The notes beneath the pieces were generated by a model. The model saw only the letters and a program-made list of their open reading frames with translations, did no database searches and was not told the origin of the DNA. A stretch of 64,000 bases of DNA, taken from Heliocidaris erythrogramma (taxonomy: Eukaryota > Echinodermata > Echinoidea > Camarodonta > Echinometridae). Positions 1-11,439 of the stretch are shown one piece after another (positions within the stretch are counted from its first letter, which is position 1; every line of letters begins with the position of its first letter). The stretch lies in contig CM046873.1 of NCBI GenBank assembly GCA_025617745.1, positions 29,897,410 to 29,961,409 of the forward strand, in the 5' to 3' direction. Position numbers and translations under genes: made by a program.

Positions 1-408
1 CATAATCATTGGAATTGCGACTATGTTTTCAAATGAGTGAAGAGTCGTAACCAAATTTTCGATGACTCTTTGTTCTGTTCCTTTATCTCCAGTCGGCGCA
101 TACACATTACATAATATGAACTCATTTCCATCAATGACTATTTTTAATATCAAATACTTTCCATTCTCGGAAATTGTTCTAGATACAATATCATATTCGA
201 CATTTCTTTTTATCATTATCATGACCCCTCCGCTGTGTACAGAACCATGCGAAAACAGCAATTCGCCATTCCACACAGATGCCCAAGTACTGACAATGTC
301 TGGAGAACTATAAGTTTCTTGTAGAAAAATAATATCTGTTTGTTTTTCCACAAGCCACGAACAAACTTTTGTTCTTTAGAAACTTGACCTCTTACCTCTT
401 ACATTCAA
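1..408 (-). pseudogene. LINE endonuclease fragment (Tx1/L1-type APE domain)
   Basis: Read on the minus strand from about 408 down, one frame gives an apurinic-like endonuclease start: LNVRG, then after one in-frame stop DIIFLQETYSS, later GGVMIMIKRNVEYD, and ILCNVYAPTGDKGTEQ near 90-110. These match the N-terminal endonuclease motifs of non-LTR retrotransposons (LNVRG, QETH/Y and NVYAP blocks). The fragment runs off the left edge, so the reverse transcriptase, if kept, lies outside. The TAA inside the first block and the lack of an initiating Met mark it as a dead copy. It lies just 3' of the last exon of the minus-strand death-domain gene. Confidence 0.8.
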
Positions 409-660
409 GGAAAGTCATGAATAAAAGCCACTTTGCGGGAGAAAATTCCCGAAGTTACAGATGTACTGAAAACAACAGACACTAATCAAAGCCTGTACTT
501 TATAGATCGAAACGTTCACATAGCATGGACCTTCTAAGCGAATCACAACATTTAAGGTAATGCAACAACCATACAGAGTCCTCAGAATATCTATTCAGCT
601 GGTTGAACAGAAAGTTCAGCATTTAATACTTCAGTTTGCTAGAAACACATGTAACACGTT

Positions 661-1200
661 TTTTGTTTTTAAGATATTTTTTATTGTTTTCTCTCAAATC
701 AAATACATAAAATGCAATTTTCAATAAAACAATTTGTACAAATATTTTAACAAAATACAATTATATATCAATCATTGAAAGAAATCTGAAAATAATGAAG
801 AAAATATTACTTGTATCTCATACATAAATATTGAAATAACATAATGTCTTAAAGGTTAAGAGTGAAAAACGAAAAGATAAAATCAGGTGCTGTTCTGCCC
901 CTCCCCACCCACTACCTCCCCGGTGTAAAGCACCCTTCATTAATGTTTTTATTGTTCTCTCTCAAATCTTATACATACATGGCAAATCTCCTTAAACAAT
1001 TTGTACATATTATTTGAATATCTTAACATAATTATATAATTATACATCATTGAAGAAATTTTAACGTAATATAGAAGAAAAAATATGACTAATACAAATT
1101 GAAATAACGTAATGTGTTAAAGGATAAGAGAGAAAAACAAATAAAACAAAAACAAAAACGGGTGCTGTGAGTCTACCCTCCCATCCCCCCCCCCCGGGTG
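661..1200. repeat. Diverged tandem duplication, unit about 270 bp
   Basis: Two consecutive blocks (about 661-930 and 940-1200) share the same order of landmarks: TTTTTATTGTT plus CTCTCAAATC, ACAATTTGTACA, TGAAATAACrTAATGTsTTAAAGG, and GGTGCTGT followed by a C-rich run and a GGGTG/GGTGTA stretch. Divergence is high and there is no coding content. Confidence 0.7.
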
Positions 1201-3109
1201 AGAGCACGCTTCCTAATTTTGCCTCCTACACATGGAAGGGATAAAATTTCCTATTTCTTTATACCGTCTCTGTAAGGAAAAAGAGAGAAAAAAGAATATA
1301 TTTGGCTCTTGCTCAACCTTTACCTCTACCTCGCTCTCCATACTACTTATTCAATTTATATTTTCCCATTTCCTTAAATGGAGAGAAATTTGGCCTCTCT
1401 CCACTACCTGAACAGTATCCTGAAGTCAAAATGGGTGTTTCTCAAGAACCACCACCATTTCTTGAAAGTAATCCGTATTCATTTATTTCGGATCTTTTCT
1501 TAACTTTCTCAATATAACGAAAAAAATATAACATACACAGAAATGTAGCACACTAAGTGTTTAAAGTGGCTGGAATTTGTAGAGCATATATTAATATAAA
1601 ACAATAAGGTTAAGTTAACCTGTAGATTTCCCATTTATTCGTGCCCTTTTCTCTCCAATAAAGGACATCAATGCCTTCAGCTGTGATTTTCTGCTACTAT
1701 AATAACTTTATACAATTATGATAATTCGAGTGCCTTTAGAAAGTGCCTTTTGCCATATCTCATAAGGCTTATTTTCCTAATCATGATTAGAAAAAGGGTG
1801 TTCTGAGAAGCTTCTTGATATTATCAATTGAAGTGCAATGCCCTGTGAGTAAACTGACCTGTGAATTCATAACAAGGATGACATAAAGCTGTCATATGAC
1901 GGAAGGTTACCCTTTGAGTACTGTTCCTTTTATTAACGTTTTCTTGGTGTCAGTGTACGTTCAACATATTTTATATACATTTAAACGTAGTACAAAGATT
2001 TGCGAACGATTAGACAATTTCTCTCTCTCTCTCTCTCACACACACACCTGCACACGCACACACACACCCACTCGTACACGCAAATATCCGTCACATGGTT
2101 CATCAAACAGTCGCTAATCTATACAAAACATTTCAGTCTTAGATTAAAAATATATAATTATTTCCATATGATGGGAAATAAAGTTTTTGACAGTCTCATT
2201 ACATATACCACATAATTTCTGGTAATGATGGAAAAATGAATTCCCACAGAATCAAATGAAGCTTACAGTGTATGTTCAAGATCAAAATAAATGACAATGG
2301 ATCATAGATGATTTCGGTAGAAAAGATATGAACTCAATAATAAGCAGCTAGAAGGACACCACGCTAGCCATCCTTAATGCATGGAAACACTTGGCGGCAC
2401 CTGAGCAAAAGGTGAGTTGTGTTTTTCAGTGAATGTGATTTCCAGCAGTTTTTCGTTCATTTGTAAACAAACAGGGTAAACAAAGTTTTAATTTTATTTT
2501 CCAACAAATAAGTAACAGACAGTAACAGTAACAATTTCTTCCAACAATAGTAGCACTTAGACTTAGACTCTACATGTATATAGAACAAACTAATAATATG
2601 AGTACATTTACGTGTGTAATAACACAAAAAAGCATCAATGTTGGGAGAAAGACAAACGAGGAGACCTTATAATGAAGAATAGCCTGCGAGATAAAACAAT
2701 ATTTTCTGGTCTCAACCACATATTTCATGCATGATTTAAAATTCAGGATTATTTCAATCTAGTTTCTCTCCAAATTAAATTTCATTACAGAACCGATGAT
2801 AAGCTTTAACAACAAGAATTTCTTTTGGATAATTCCTCATAAAATGTACAATTTACAAAACATTGTGCTACTTGTATATTAGCTTATAATGAATGCATAC
2901 AGAACAGAAATATAAATATCCTTCATATAAAAATCTTTATATATTCCCAGTATCTAGAGAAGCACATTTCTTAAAATCCATTATAAAATCCAAGGCATAC
3001 TCAACATTTTAGTTTGGTTATACATTAACCTGTACATGCAACATTATCTACATTTTGTAAATGATGGTGAATATCAAATCGCATTTATTCAAATGCATTC
3101 AGAATATAC
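1201..3109. other. No gene seen; AT-rich, one microsatellite
   Basis: No ORF with recognisable domain content on either strand. The only distinct structure is a mixed (CT)n/(CA)n microsatellite near 2021-2075. The track-length ORFs here are low-complexity readings of that repeat. Confidence 0.6.
2021..2075. repeat. (CT)n-(CA)n compound microsatellite
   Basis: A run of CT dinucleotides passes directly into CA dinucleotides with a few interruptions. Confidence 0.9.
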
Positions 3110-4060
3110 ATTGTATCTCTTTAGGAGCCAGAATGATCCGTCATAAGTAAAACTTTGCACTCGTTATAGTTTTAAGTTCAGTTTGCAATACAAATTATCA
3201 AGAAACTGAATGGATAATTGGACAAAAAAACTCACATTCATTTGTTCTATAATATACATATAACCATCATGACATATTTCACATGAAAAAATATAATATC
3301 TTCAAAAACTATTTACAGTAAATACTTTGACTCTCTTGATTAAATACTACAGTGTCATAATACATGAATACATAAATACATAAATGATTTGCAAAACATC
3401 AATGTTCTCAGTTTTATCAGTCGTATTCAGTATCTCTTGAAATATGGTTGTGTCATCTGAACAATTATTCGTTATTTGTAATATATGTACAAAAATTATC
3501 AGGATAATTTTGAAAAGAGGTATACATCGAATAATTTTTGACTCCATAACTTGCTGTACTGAAAAAGTGATATTCGAAACATACACTGTATTTCTTCGGG
3601 AAGTAGAATTTTCCTTAACAAGTAGAACCTTGACTTGTTTTACTCTATCAAGTTCAGTTTGCTCAATAAATATTGATGTATTATCAAGAAAGTGATAATT
3701 GACAAAGGTTCATATTTATTAGTACTATAATGTACAGATAACTATCATGGCATATTTCACATGGAATAGTATAATATCTTCAAACACTATTACAATTAAT
3801 ACTTAGACTTTATTGTACTAAATAGTACAGTGTCACGATACACAAATACATGAATAGCGAAACATGAATACTCTCAGTTTTATCAAACATATTCAGTTTC
3901 TCTTAAAATATGGTTTTGTCAGAATCTGAAAAATTATTCGTAATTTGTAATACATGTACAAACATTTCTCAAGATAATATTGAAAAGAGTGATACATCAC
4001 ATACTTTTTGGCTCCATAGATTGCTGTATGGAAAAAAAATTAATATTGATGAGTTTAATA
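3110..4060. repeat. Tandem duplication, unit about 480 bp
   Basis: The block at about 3110-3590 is repeated at about 3590-4060. Shared landmarks in order are AAGTTCAGTTTGC, TTATCAAGAAA, CATATTTCACATG, TATAATATCTTCAAA, CTCAGTTTTATCA, GTATTCAGT.TCT, AATTATTCGT.ATTTGTAATA and TTTTTG.CTCCATA. The copies have many substitutions, so the event is old. No coding sequence is recognised. Confidence 0.8.
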
Positions 4061-6211
4061 CAAGATTGTCGATAGTCATATAATGGCTAATATAGCTGAT
4101 GAACGAAATATACATGTATTACCTAACCCTGTACAAATCATTAGCATACCCGTAGTTGTGTTAGCAAAGTCTATTATTACAATTCGAATATTTACTAATA
4201 TCACATTTAAACAATATTCAAAGATAAATTCCATGAGAGATAAGGCAAAATGTAAGTACCTTCGTCTTAGTCTGAAATGGAGTATTGTAGCCATAGAATA
4301 AGAAACGAATATACTTTTATCAAGGTCATCTCCATTCTGGTAATTCCAGTCATGATAACATTAACATTATATGTAGCAACATAAATACTTAGAAATAATA
4401 ATGATATAACCTAATTATATGAATGTACACTATATTACAACAAAGCATTATAAAATGAATGCCACATATATTGAAATCAAGTAGAAATATTCATTTTAGC
4501 CATCAAAATGGCTTACACTAGATGTTTGATTGCATTATTCGATTAATCAAAAGAGCAATATTTATCTAAAATGTCAAATAATGAAAAATTATTATGACTG
4601 AATTTTAGAGTACTAATGCAACTATACAACTAGAAAGAGAAAACGGCGCGTATTTATATACAAATTGTATCTATTAATAGTCTTGTTTTACCAGGGTGGT
4701 TTAATTCATGAGTGATTTTTTTTACACTGGTTTACAAGTACGCCTGGCAAATTAATAAATATTAAATTGGCAATGTAATACAAAATATGAATATTACAAA
4801 CAAATCATGATAAAACAAACTGTCAAAAATGAATGAATTATTACAAATGAAAAAAATGACATTAAAAAGAATAAAAGGGATAAAAAGGGGGAAAGGCTCT
4901 CGTTGAAATAGGAGCATTTATCAAAGGTAAGGTGAGGGATGAGGTGTAATTATCAAAATGGGCACTTAAAAGAATATGGAACTGGGACTTACTCGAAAGA
5001 AAAAGGGGGTACTTTTATGAAGTCAAAGGGAAAAAGAAGGGACACTGTGCCCACATGCAACGCCCGGAGCGGTGCTTCTGACCGGGCATACCAGTTATGA
5101 TTGTCATTTCATAATTCTTCTATGTATAGTTGGGTGATGATGACACGGGTTGTCACCATCCTCGATAAATATTGGGGGTGATGTATTCTCTCTTTCTCCA
5201 CCACATTCAATTCCTGTGACTATATTTTCATTTCAGTTTTTCAGAATTGCATTATAAAGGAAAGTTACCGACTGAACCCTCTAAAGCCAGAATAATTACG
5301 TGTACTGTTAATCTAAATAATCTTTTCTGCATTGTGGCTTCGAAAAAAAAAATCACCTCAAAATATATTTGGGAATGGTAACACATGCAGGCCAACACCC
5401 CCCTCCCACCTACTTCATTAAAAAAAAATTGTACCTCCACATCACTCCCAGATCAACACCCATGTTGTATAATTTGAAGTAGGTGGTTTTCACTCTCTAG
5501 TGGTGTAAAATTATATCCGTAAAAATCAGGAGCCACGACAGCATTGTAGATAAATATTAATAAATTCATATAAATTTACAATATTGTACACAGATATATA
5601 TCATTTATATTATATCTACAACATGATATAGAAATGTATATTTTCCATCACTTTTTTTTCGTGGGGTGAAACCTGGGGGATGTTTGTACACACTATCCCC
5701 CACCCGAAAAGTTGGGGATGCATACCTCCCACCCACCCCCGCTATCTCCTCCCCTGATGAAAGCAATAACTGGTATCTGTTTCTCCATGACAAATTATTT
5801 ACCCATATCTTGAGTGCTGATGTATATTTTTGTCATGCCAAGGCATAGTTTCCAAATCATCGAGAAACATTCTTGTTGAAAATATTATGCAATGCATGAA
5901 TGGCACGCATTCGATTTAAGGATGCTACCCCATAACGAGTCAGAACTTAATAAAGAACATCATTAAAAAGAAAAAAAAACACACACGAGTAACCTCAGGT
6001 AAAACTTCTTAATTATGTTAAAAAGTAGAGAAATGGCTAGTTCTAGGTCGTTCAGAAGTTCAGAATATCTAGAAAAAATACAAACTTTGGTTATTAAACG
6101 CAGGATTTTAATTTCTAGTCCGTGGATAAATTAAACAGCATCTATAAAAGATATATAGGATCCACATCACATGAAAAGTACTTTTTCATTTTGACTTGTT
6201 TAAAAATAATT
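4061..6211. other. No gene seen; AT-rich 3' flank of the terminal exon
   Basis: Both strands were examined. The short ORFs (for example 4076-4301 on both strands) lack domain content. The segment may hold the 3'-UTR of the minus-strand gene that stops at 6212, but no clear poly(A) signal can be fixed. Confidence 0.5.
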
Positions 6212-6443
6212 TCAGCAAATGTCTGAGCTCCACCCGGATGAGAATATCCTTGAGATCAGTTCACTGAGACCAGTCCTAGTCATCCAAACGGCTAGACATT
6301 TTCTCGCAGCAACCTGATGATTCACTGCGGAATCTTTAAGATTCTCTTTGTATTGTAGCTGACACCGAGGTGTATTCTCCGTAGGCAAGTGTTTCTCCAG
6401 CTTCTCTAGTTTAATCTCAGTTTCAAGATCGCTCATATAGCAG
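6212..6443 (-). CDS. Death-domain terminal exon DD6 (second C-terminal option)
   Basis: Minus-strand exon opened by the acceptor CCCTGTAG at 6444-6451 in phase 2 and closed by TGA. It reads MSDLETEIKLEKLEKHLP... then AARKCLAVWMTRTG and ends SSDIC. The helix-rich pattern with a conserved Cys-Leu-x-x-Trp in helix 5 is that of a death domain, a protein-protein adaptor fold used in apoptosis and innate signalling. The entry phase equals that of the alternative terminal exon at 17831-18113 and fits the CA|GT donors of the Ser/Pro linker exons at 9158, 9780 and 12342. The domain is shorter than usual at its N-terminal side, so it may be degenerate. The assignment to the large minus-strand gene is inference from phase and strand. 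Confidence 0.65.
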
Positions 6444-6466
6444 CTACAGGGATATAACAGTGATAA

Positions 6467-6818
6467 ATGTCAATAAGATATTGAAGCCATTTTATTATGT
6501 ATTGTCAAAACCATTGCTAAAAGCTCGAGCATACCTGCCCATTCACGGTTTTGAATTCCCAAATGTTCGCGATCTATAAAAAATTATAGCGATCTTTACA
6601 ATGTGATCTTTACATAAGATATTACCACTAGAAAAAAATTCTTAATGTCAATAAGATATGGAAGCCATTTTATTATGTATTGTCAAAACCATTGCTAAAA
6701 ACTCGAGCATACCTGCCCATTCATGCATTTGAATTCCCAAATGTTCGCGATCCATATAGCGATCTTTACAATGTGATCTTTACATAAGCTATTACCACTA
6801 GAAAAAATTCTTAAATTA
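6467..6818. repeat. Recent tandem duplication, unit about 178 bp
   Basis: The segment beginning AATGTCAATAAGATAT at 6467 recurs at 6646 with only a few substitutions and small indels, through GCCATTTTATTATGTATTG, CTCGAGCATACCTGCCC, AATGTTCGCGATC and TTACCACTAGAAAAAA. It lies immediately upstream (on minus) of the DD6 exon. Confidence 0.9.
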
Positions 6819-7342
6819 CAACTATTATATTGCACATGTAATACAAGATGATAAAATGAATGCACAAACTGGGGTACTGTGTGACCACGTGGCAATGCAT
6901 TGCTAAATTGAGTGAACGCATTATGAATTACATGCAAGACGTATGAATTTGAATGAGAATAGTGAATTTGACTGACTTAATGTGGACTTGAATGCTTTAA
7001 GATGAATTTGAATGCACGGATCATGAATTTGAACTGCCGTATTGCACGGCTAGGCTAAAATCGATTATTAATATAATGCTTGTAACATGAATAAGATTGA
7101 GAACGTTACGAAATTGGCGGGGAAAACATATATATATATTTATTTATTATTTCCTTACAATATTGTTAATAATTATTCGAATGTATACATGTATCTCAAA
7201 GCATTCGCTTGGATCCAGCTGAGGCACGCGGCTTGTCTTTGTTCAAAACTCACCTGCCCCCGACAAAGGAATTAATTAATAAGGTTGAAGATTTGTCAAT
7301 CTGTCGGTCAATTGAATCTGGTGTCGTCGAAACCACTGACCC

Positions 7343-7413
7343 GTCTCCGTGGTCTAGTGGTTCAGGCATTGGCGTTCTAAGCAAACGACCCGGGTTCGAT
7401 TCCCGGCGGAGAC
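7343..7413 (+). tRNA. tRNA-like Pol III gene, anticodon TCT (Arg) by fold
   Basis: A 71-nt cloverleaf can be drawn. The acceptor GTCTCCG/CGGAGAC pairs perfectly. The D stem is GTCT/AGGC with one G-U. The anticodon stem TTGGC/GCAAA has one G-A mismatch around loop GTTCTAA, and the T stem CCGGG/CCCGG has loop TTCGATT. Box B is GGTTCGATTCC and a T6 terminator starts two bases after the fold. The anticodon in the fold is TCT, but box A resembles eukaryotic tRNA-Glu (TGGTCTAGTGGTT). The stem mismatch and the mixed identity leave open a tRNA pseudogene or the head of a SINE. Confidence 0.6.
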
Positions 7414-7511
7414 ATTTTTTCAGCCTTTGCAAAAAATTCAAAAAGGGAAGACAGCTCTGGGGAACCTTGATTTAAGTTACGCAACCATTATTCTCTCATT
7501 TCCTTTCACAT

Positions 7512-7532
7512 TATATATATATATATATATAG
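7512..7532. repeat. (TA)n microsatellite left of the foldback element
   Basis: Pure TA dinucleotide run; a second TA run (8921-8947) abuts the right arm of the palindrome. Confidence 0.9.
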
Positions 7533-7654
7533 TGGAAGAAATTTCCCAAGAGCAAAACACTGGCGGTCACTCATAGTTGTGGAATGGAATACAGCGAAAG
7601 AAATGGACTATGAAATGGCCGTAGCTTCTATACTTCTCTTTTATTCAATCAAGC

Positions 7655-7678
7655 TTTCGATCTAAAGATCTTCATCAG
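7655..7678 (-). ncRNA. Hammerhead-ribozyme-like core, left palindrome arm
   Basis: Minus strand shows CTGATGA, a stem-loop GATC-TTTA-GATC, then GAAAGCTT. This is the CUGANGA / stem II / GAAA core of a hammerhead ribozyme, and the AGCU that follows would form a minimal self-complementary stem III. Stem I pairing is only about three base pairs, so activity is uncertain. Confidence 0.4.
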
Positions 7679-7810
7679 GATGACTGTGTAAACAAAATAC
7701 ATAAGTACAATATGATGGCTGAAATAAAAAATATATAAAATAAAGTAAAGTTTAACTCTTGATTACTTATAATTTGGTTATCATTAATGTTAAAATTAAA
7801 TCGTGATGTA

Positions 7811-7993
7811 CTACTTCTCGTTCTCTACTGCTAAACACATTATTCTAGTAAAACTGCTACTACCGGGCACGTATCTGATCTTTGTTCCAAATATATCTTT
7901 ATAATAACTATCAGCACCATAACTGCTTATTACATATTTAAAATCAGCATAAAAGTGTGACAACAATTCATTTATATATGTGTATGTGTTCAA
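7811..7993 (-). CDS. 60-codon ORF in left palindrome arm, unrecognised
   Basis: Reads MNTYTYINELLSHFYADFK... and ends AVENEK. It is the mirror of the plus-strand ORF at 8519-8701, from which it differs by one residue (SSYGAD against SNYGAD). I do not recognise a family. Its integrity in both arms reflects how recent the duplication is rather than proof of coding. Confidence 0.25.
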   Translation of the reverse strand: MNTYTYINELLSHFYADFKYVISSYGADSYYKDIFGTKIRYVPGSSSFTRIMCLAVENEK

Positions 7994-8518
7994 ACTGAGA
8001 GTATAGAGTAATTAATAAGTATAGACAATGAGAACAAAAATTTACCATGTATAGAGGTTCAGAGTACTAAGAACTTCATCCCGTCTTTGATGAAATCAAC
8101 GGGTTTTCCATGAATCTATAGAGAAGTATTAACAAATTGTGTTTAATAAATTATATGATATATATGTATGTTATTATAGATAACATTTCAGTTAGGTAAG
8201 TGCATGTTCTGAATTAAGTCAATGTATGTAGAGTAACTAGGACACGGGTTTTCCATGAATCTATAGATGTCCTAGTTACTCTACATACATTGACTTAATT
8301 CAGAACATGCACTTACCTAACTGAAATGTTATCTATAATAACATACATATATATCATATAATTTATTAAACACAATTTGTTAATACTTCTCTATAGATTC
8401 ATGGAAAACCCGTTGATTTCATCAAAGACGGGATGAAGTTCTTAGTACTCTGAACCTCTATACATGGTAAATTTTTGTTCTCATTGTCTATACTTATTAA
8501 TTACTCTATACTCTCAGT

Positions 8519-8701
8519 TTGAACACATACACATATATAAATGAATTGTTGTCACACTTTTATGCTGATTTTAAATATGTAATAAGCAATTATGGTGCTG
8601 ATAGTTATTATAAAGATATATTTGGAACAAAGATCAGATACGTGCCCGGTAGTAGCAGTTTTACTAGAATAATGTGTTTAGCAGTAGAGAACGAGAAGTA
8701 G
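8519..8701 (+). CDS. 60-codon ORF in right palindrome arm, unrecognised
   Basis: Mirror copy of the ORF at 7811-7993; see that entry. No domain recognised. Confidence 0.25.
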   Translation: MNTYTYINELLSHFYADFKYVISNYGADSYYKDIFGTKIRYVPGSSSFTRIMCLAVENEK

Positions 8702-8832
8702 TTCATCACGATTTAATTTAACATTAATGATAACAAAATTATAAGTAATCAAGAGTTAAACTTTACTTTATTTTATATATTTTTTATTTCAGCCATCATA
8801 TTGTACTTATGTATTTTGTTTACACAGTCGTC

Positions 8833-8856
8833 CTGATGAAGATCTTTAGATCGAAA
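8833..8856 (+). ncRNA. Hammerhead-ribozyme-like core, right palindrome arm
   Basis: Plus-strand mirror of the 7655-7678 motif, identical in the core and stem II. Confidence 0.4.
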
Positions 8857-8916
8857 GCTTGATTGAATAAAAGAGAAGTATAGAAGCTACGGCCATTTCA
8901 TAGTCCATTTCTTTCG

Positions 8917-8945
<29 letters not shown>

Positions 8946-8951
<6 letters not shown>

Positions 8952-9402
8952 CAGTTTATTGCTTGAATTAAAAATAATTATGATCATAATGAGATTTAAG
9001 AGTATATTATATTATACTTAGAATGAAATGTTTTTTCTGTTGATCCGTTTCCTCAATCTGGTTGACGGGATATCTCAAAATTTCAGGTATACAGTGATAT
9101 AATAATTAAACAATCAAAGTATCACTAGAAAGAAGGAGAGAGAGAGAGAGAACATACTGTGGTGATGGCGACAATGATGGCGATGATAGCGACGATGAGG
9201 GCAATGATCCATCTACTTCTGATGTAACTGACAGCACTGTTCCGTCTGCTTCGTCTGCGTTAATCATGATTGTAAAACTAGTTAAGATTTAAAGTCGACG
9301 TAATAATGATATTTCTACAGTGTGTATCAAAGGTTATTCAAATTCAGGGGGTTAATATTCCAAGTAATTTACTTTGAAAATTTACATGTAGCTTAATATG
9401 AA
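8946..9402. repeat. Segmental duplication of 12120-12582 carrying a linker exon
   Basis: This block and 12120-12582 are near-identical for about 455 bp, from TTTATTGCTTGAATTAAAAA through the exon and on to AAAATTTACATGTAGCTTAA. Each contains one 97-nt Ser/Pro linker exon plus flanking intron, so exon and intron were copied together. Confidence 0.9.
9158..9254 (-). CDS. Ser/Pro linker exon, copy L4 (97 nt)
   Basis: Minus-strand exon between acceptor AACGCAG and donor CA|GTATGTT, followed in the intron by a (CT)n tract. In phase 1 it reads EADGTVLSVTSEVDGS then PSSSLSSPSLSPSP, a low-complexity acidic-to-Ser/Pro linker. Four copies of exactly 97 nt exist in the window (9158, 9780, 12342, 39656), all open in the same phase (1 in, 2 out). 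The exit phase matches the death-domain exons at 6443 and 18113. Retention of frame and splice sites in all copies argues for use, but L3 and L4 cannot be spliced to each other without shifting frame, so they may be alternatives. Confidence 0.55.
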
Positions 9403-9779
9403 AGAGGAACTACACAGCTCTTTATTGATACCTTACTCGCATCACTAATGTCACGCATGACCGAGTACATTGTTACTGAAGATAACAAAGATTTTGAAGA
9501 TTCAAAAACTTACAAAAAATGAGATTCGTGCCCGTCACCTTCAGTTACAATTTTATACAAAAACATATTAATATGAGTTTCGTCGAACAGGTAATAATAT
9601 ATGTATCAAATATATATATATATACCTAACTTTGGTAGCCTCTCATCTAAAAGGTATAAAACCTATGACCTTGAAACTTATTTCATGGAAAAGAGTAAAT
9701 TACATATCCCATCTAATGATACCTCAATCATACCTTCATCAGAAAGAGAGAGAGAGAGAGAGGGAGAGAGAGAACGTAC

Positions 9780-9876
9780 TGTGGTAATGGCAACGATGAT
9801 GGCGATGATAGCGACGATGAGGGCGATGGTGCAGCTACCTGTGATGCAACTGACATCACTGTTCCATCTGCTTCGT
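9780..9876 (-). CDS. Ser/Pro linker exon, copy L3 (97 nt)
   Basis: Acceptor AACGTAG, donor CA|GTACGTT. Phase 1 reading is EADGTVMSVASQVAAPSPSS then LSSPSSLPLP. It is closer to copy L1 at 39656-39752 than to L2 or L4. The similarity to the 39.66-40.03 kb block extends about 300 bp beyond the exon into the upstream intron (GTCGACGTA, AAACGACATCTA, GGTGATTTTGCAA-type landmarks, to about 10190), which shows an older duplication of exon plus intron. Confidence 0.55.
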
Positions 9877-10194
9877 CTACGTTCAACATGATTATAACAA
9901 CCAATTAAGATGTAAAGTCGACGTATGATAATGATATTTCTAGTTTCTGGTTTATTCCTTTTTGTCCACTTCATCAAACACTGGAACGGAACTTAAGGTA
10001 CATAAAACATAGGCGAGCTTCTTTTAATGGAAATAAAACAAATATGCATTGTTGAAATAATCGTAAGTGTAAACGACATCTAAATGCGCTGTAAACAAGG
10101 TAGATTAAAGGAATCTACTAAGAAAATGAATATTGTATAATGTAGGTCTATTGATGATTTTGCAAATAGGTAATTTAATACACAAACATAACGG

Positions 10195-10370
10195 AGCCGC
10201 GATGGCTCAGTGATAGAGCAGTGGAAGCGCTAGTGCCCTTTGGTAAGGCATTAATCCTCATTACGAGGTCCCTCGGAGAGGACTTAAAGCCGTCGGTCCC
10301 CTGGTTGCATACTTACAAGCATACACATGCTTTCTTAGTAGTGAGATAAACCATCAAACCATATTGATTG
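10195..10370 (+). mobile_element. tRNA-headed SINE-like repeat
   Basis: Starts with a tRNA-like box A (CGCGATGGCTCAGTGATAGAGC) and continues with a body containing CTCATTACGAGGTCCCTCGG, GGACTTAAAGCCGTCGGTCC and ACTTACAAGCATAC. The body style is that of SINE-like dispersed repeats common in echinoderm genomes; that family assignment is from memory. No (ATT)n tail is seen, so the copy is probably truncated. Confidence 0.5.
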
Positions 10371-10399
10371 TGTGTATTAATATACAGTGCGTATAAAAG

Positions 10400-11439
10400 T
10401 ATACCCAACTTCGGTAGTCCCTCATAGAAAGGGTATAACACCTATGGCCTTGAAGCTTACAATGTATTTCATGGTAAATAATAACTTATATCCTATATAG
10501 CTTAAACCTAACTGAGCTGCCACGCATGACCGAGTCGAAGGGTTTTTAAAAAGTCTGGTCAACTCCCCTTTGACCAAGTTTTGCGAAAGTCAGAAGGGGC
10601 TTTCGAAGCCGATAAGCATGTTATTTCGGTGGGGAAAATAATATTGTGAATATATTAAAAACTGATTTTGTTCATTTGAGCAGCAAATAGTCAATGTTAA
10701 CTCAAACTCAAGAAAATGCTCATTACAAGCGAAATTTATGATATGACCCTTTTAAAGATGACACAATTTTGGCTTTTTTCTGCATCCCCTGCTTAAAGTA
10801 AGCCCTTTTCCATTTACCAAGTTATACGAAATAATGTCTTTAATATGATCTTTATTATGAAAGTCCACAATCATTTATTTTTGCAGTAAACGCATGTAAA
10901 CACATTTATCCTTAATTGCATTTTGTTATTCTTTGGGGTTAGTAAACCATTGATTTTTAAAATTACATTAGAATGTGTTATTAGAAATAAATGCCTTAGC
11001 AAGTGCAACTGACAAATGAGCAGAGTGTTTTGGTGGCAAGATGATATCACAAGACAAGGAGTTCGCAGGCTGATTAAATAACACTGGATTTGTCTATAAT
11101 ACACATGTGTACGTGTGTGTGCCATTGGTGCTAATAATTTAAAATGCACAATTTGAGTATATTTTGTCTCTGTGTCACTCCACTATACTCTCTGTCACGT
11201 CTAGAGAAAGGAGAGTTAATTTGTAATAAAATAATGACAATCAGATTTGATGATAATTAGTGAAATCAAGCATCTTATCTTCTTTTAAAAAAAGGGGCAG
11301 GACAACGTCATCATCATACTAAGAATCCCTTGTGTGTATAGATCTAGATATCATCATCATTTTCATTAGTGTGTATTTTATTCTCACGTATGATGAAGTG
11401 GGAAAAACCAACTAAACAAAAAGAGGTCTCTATTCAAAG
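10400..11439. other. Intron sequence, no gene seen
   Basis: AT-rich. The stretch 10385-10540 is a diverged repeat of 9590-9720 (both carry ACTT.GGTAG.C.CTCAT and TATTTCATGG.AAA). The 92-codon minus ORF at 10871-11149 has no recognisable domain. Confidence 0.5.

Larger units (their letters stand above)
7591..8920. mobile_element. Foldback palindrome, two about 654-bp arms around a 23-bp spacer
   Basis: The left arm 7591-8244 and right arm 8268-8920 are inverted copies differing at only a handful of positions. The 23-bp spacer (8245-8267) repeats a piece of the left arm found near 8100-8123 (GGGTTTTCCATGAATCTATAG). Each arm carries a 60-codon ORF (7811-7993 minus, 8519-8701 plus) differing at one residue, and a CTGATGA...GAAA hammerhead-like core near its outer end. 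The right arm ends in a TA microsatellite. No transposase is present. It could be a foldback transposon, or two copies of a Penelope-like or retrozyme-type element inserted head to head. Confidence 0.85.
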
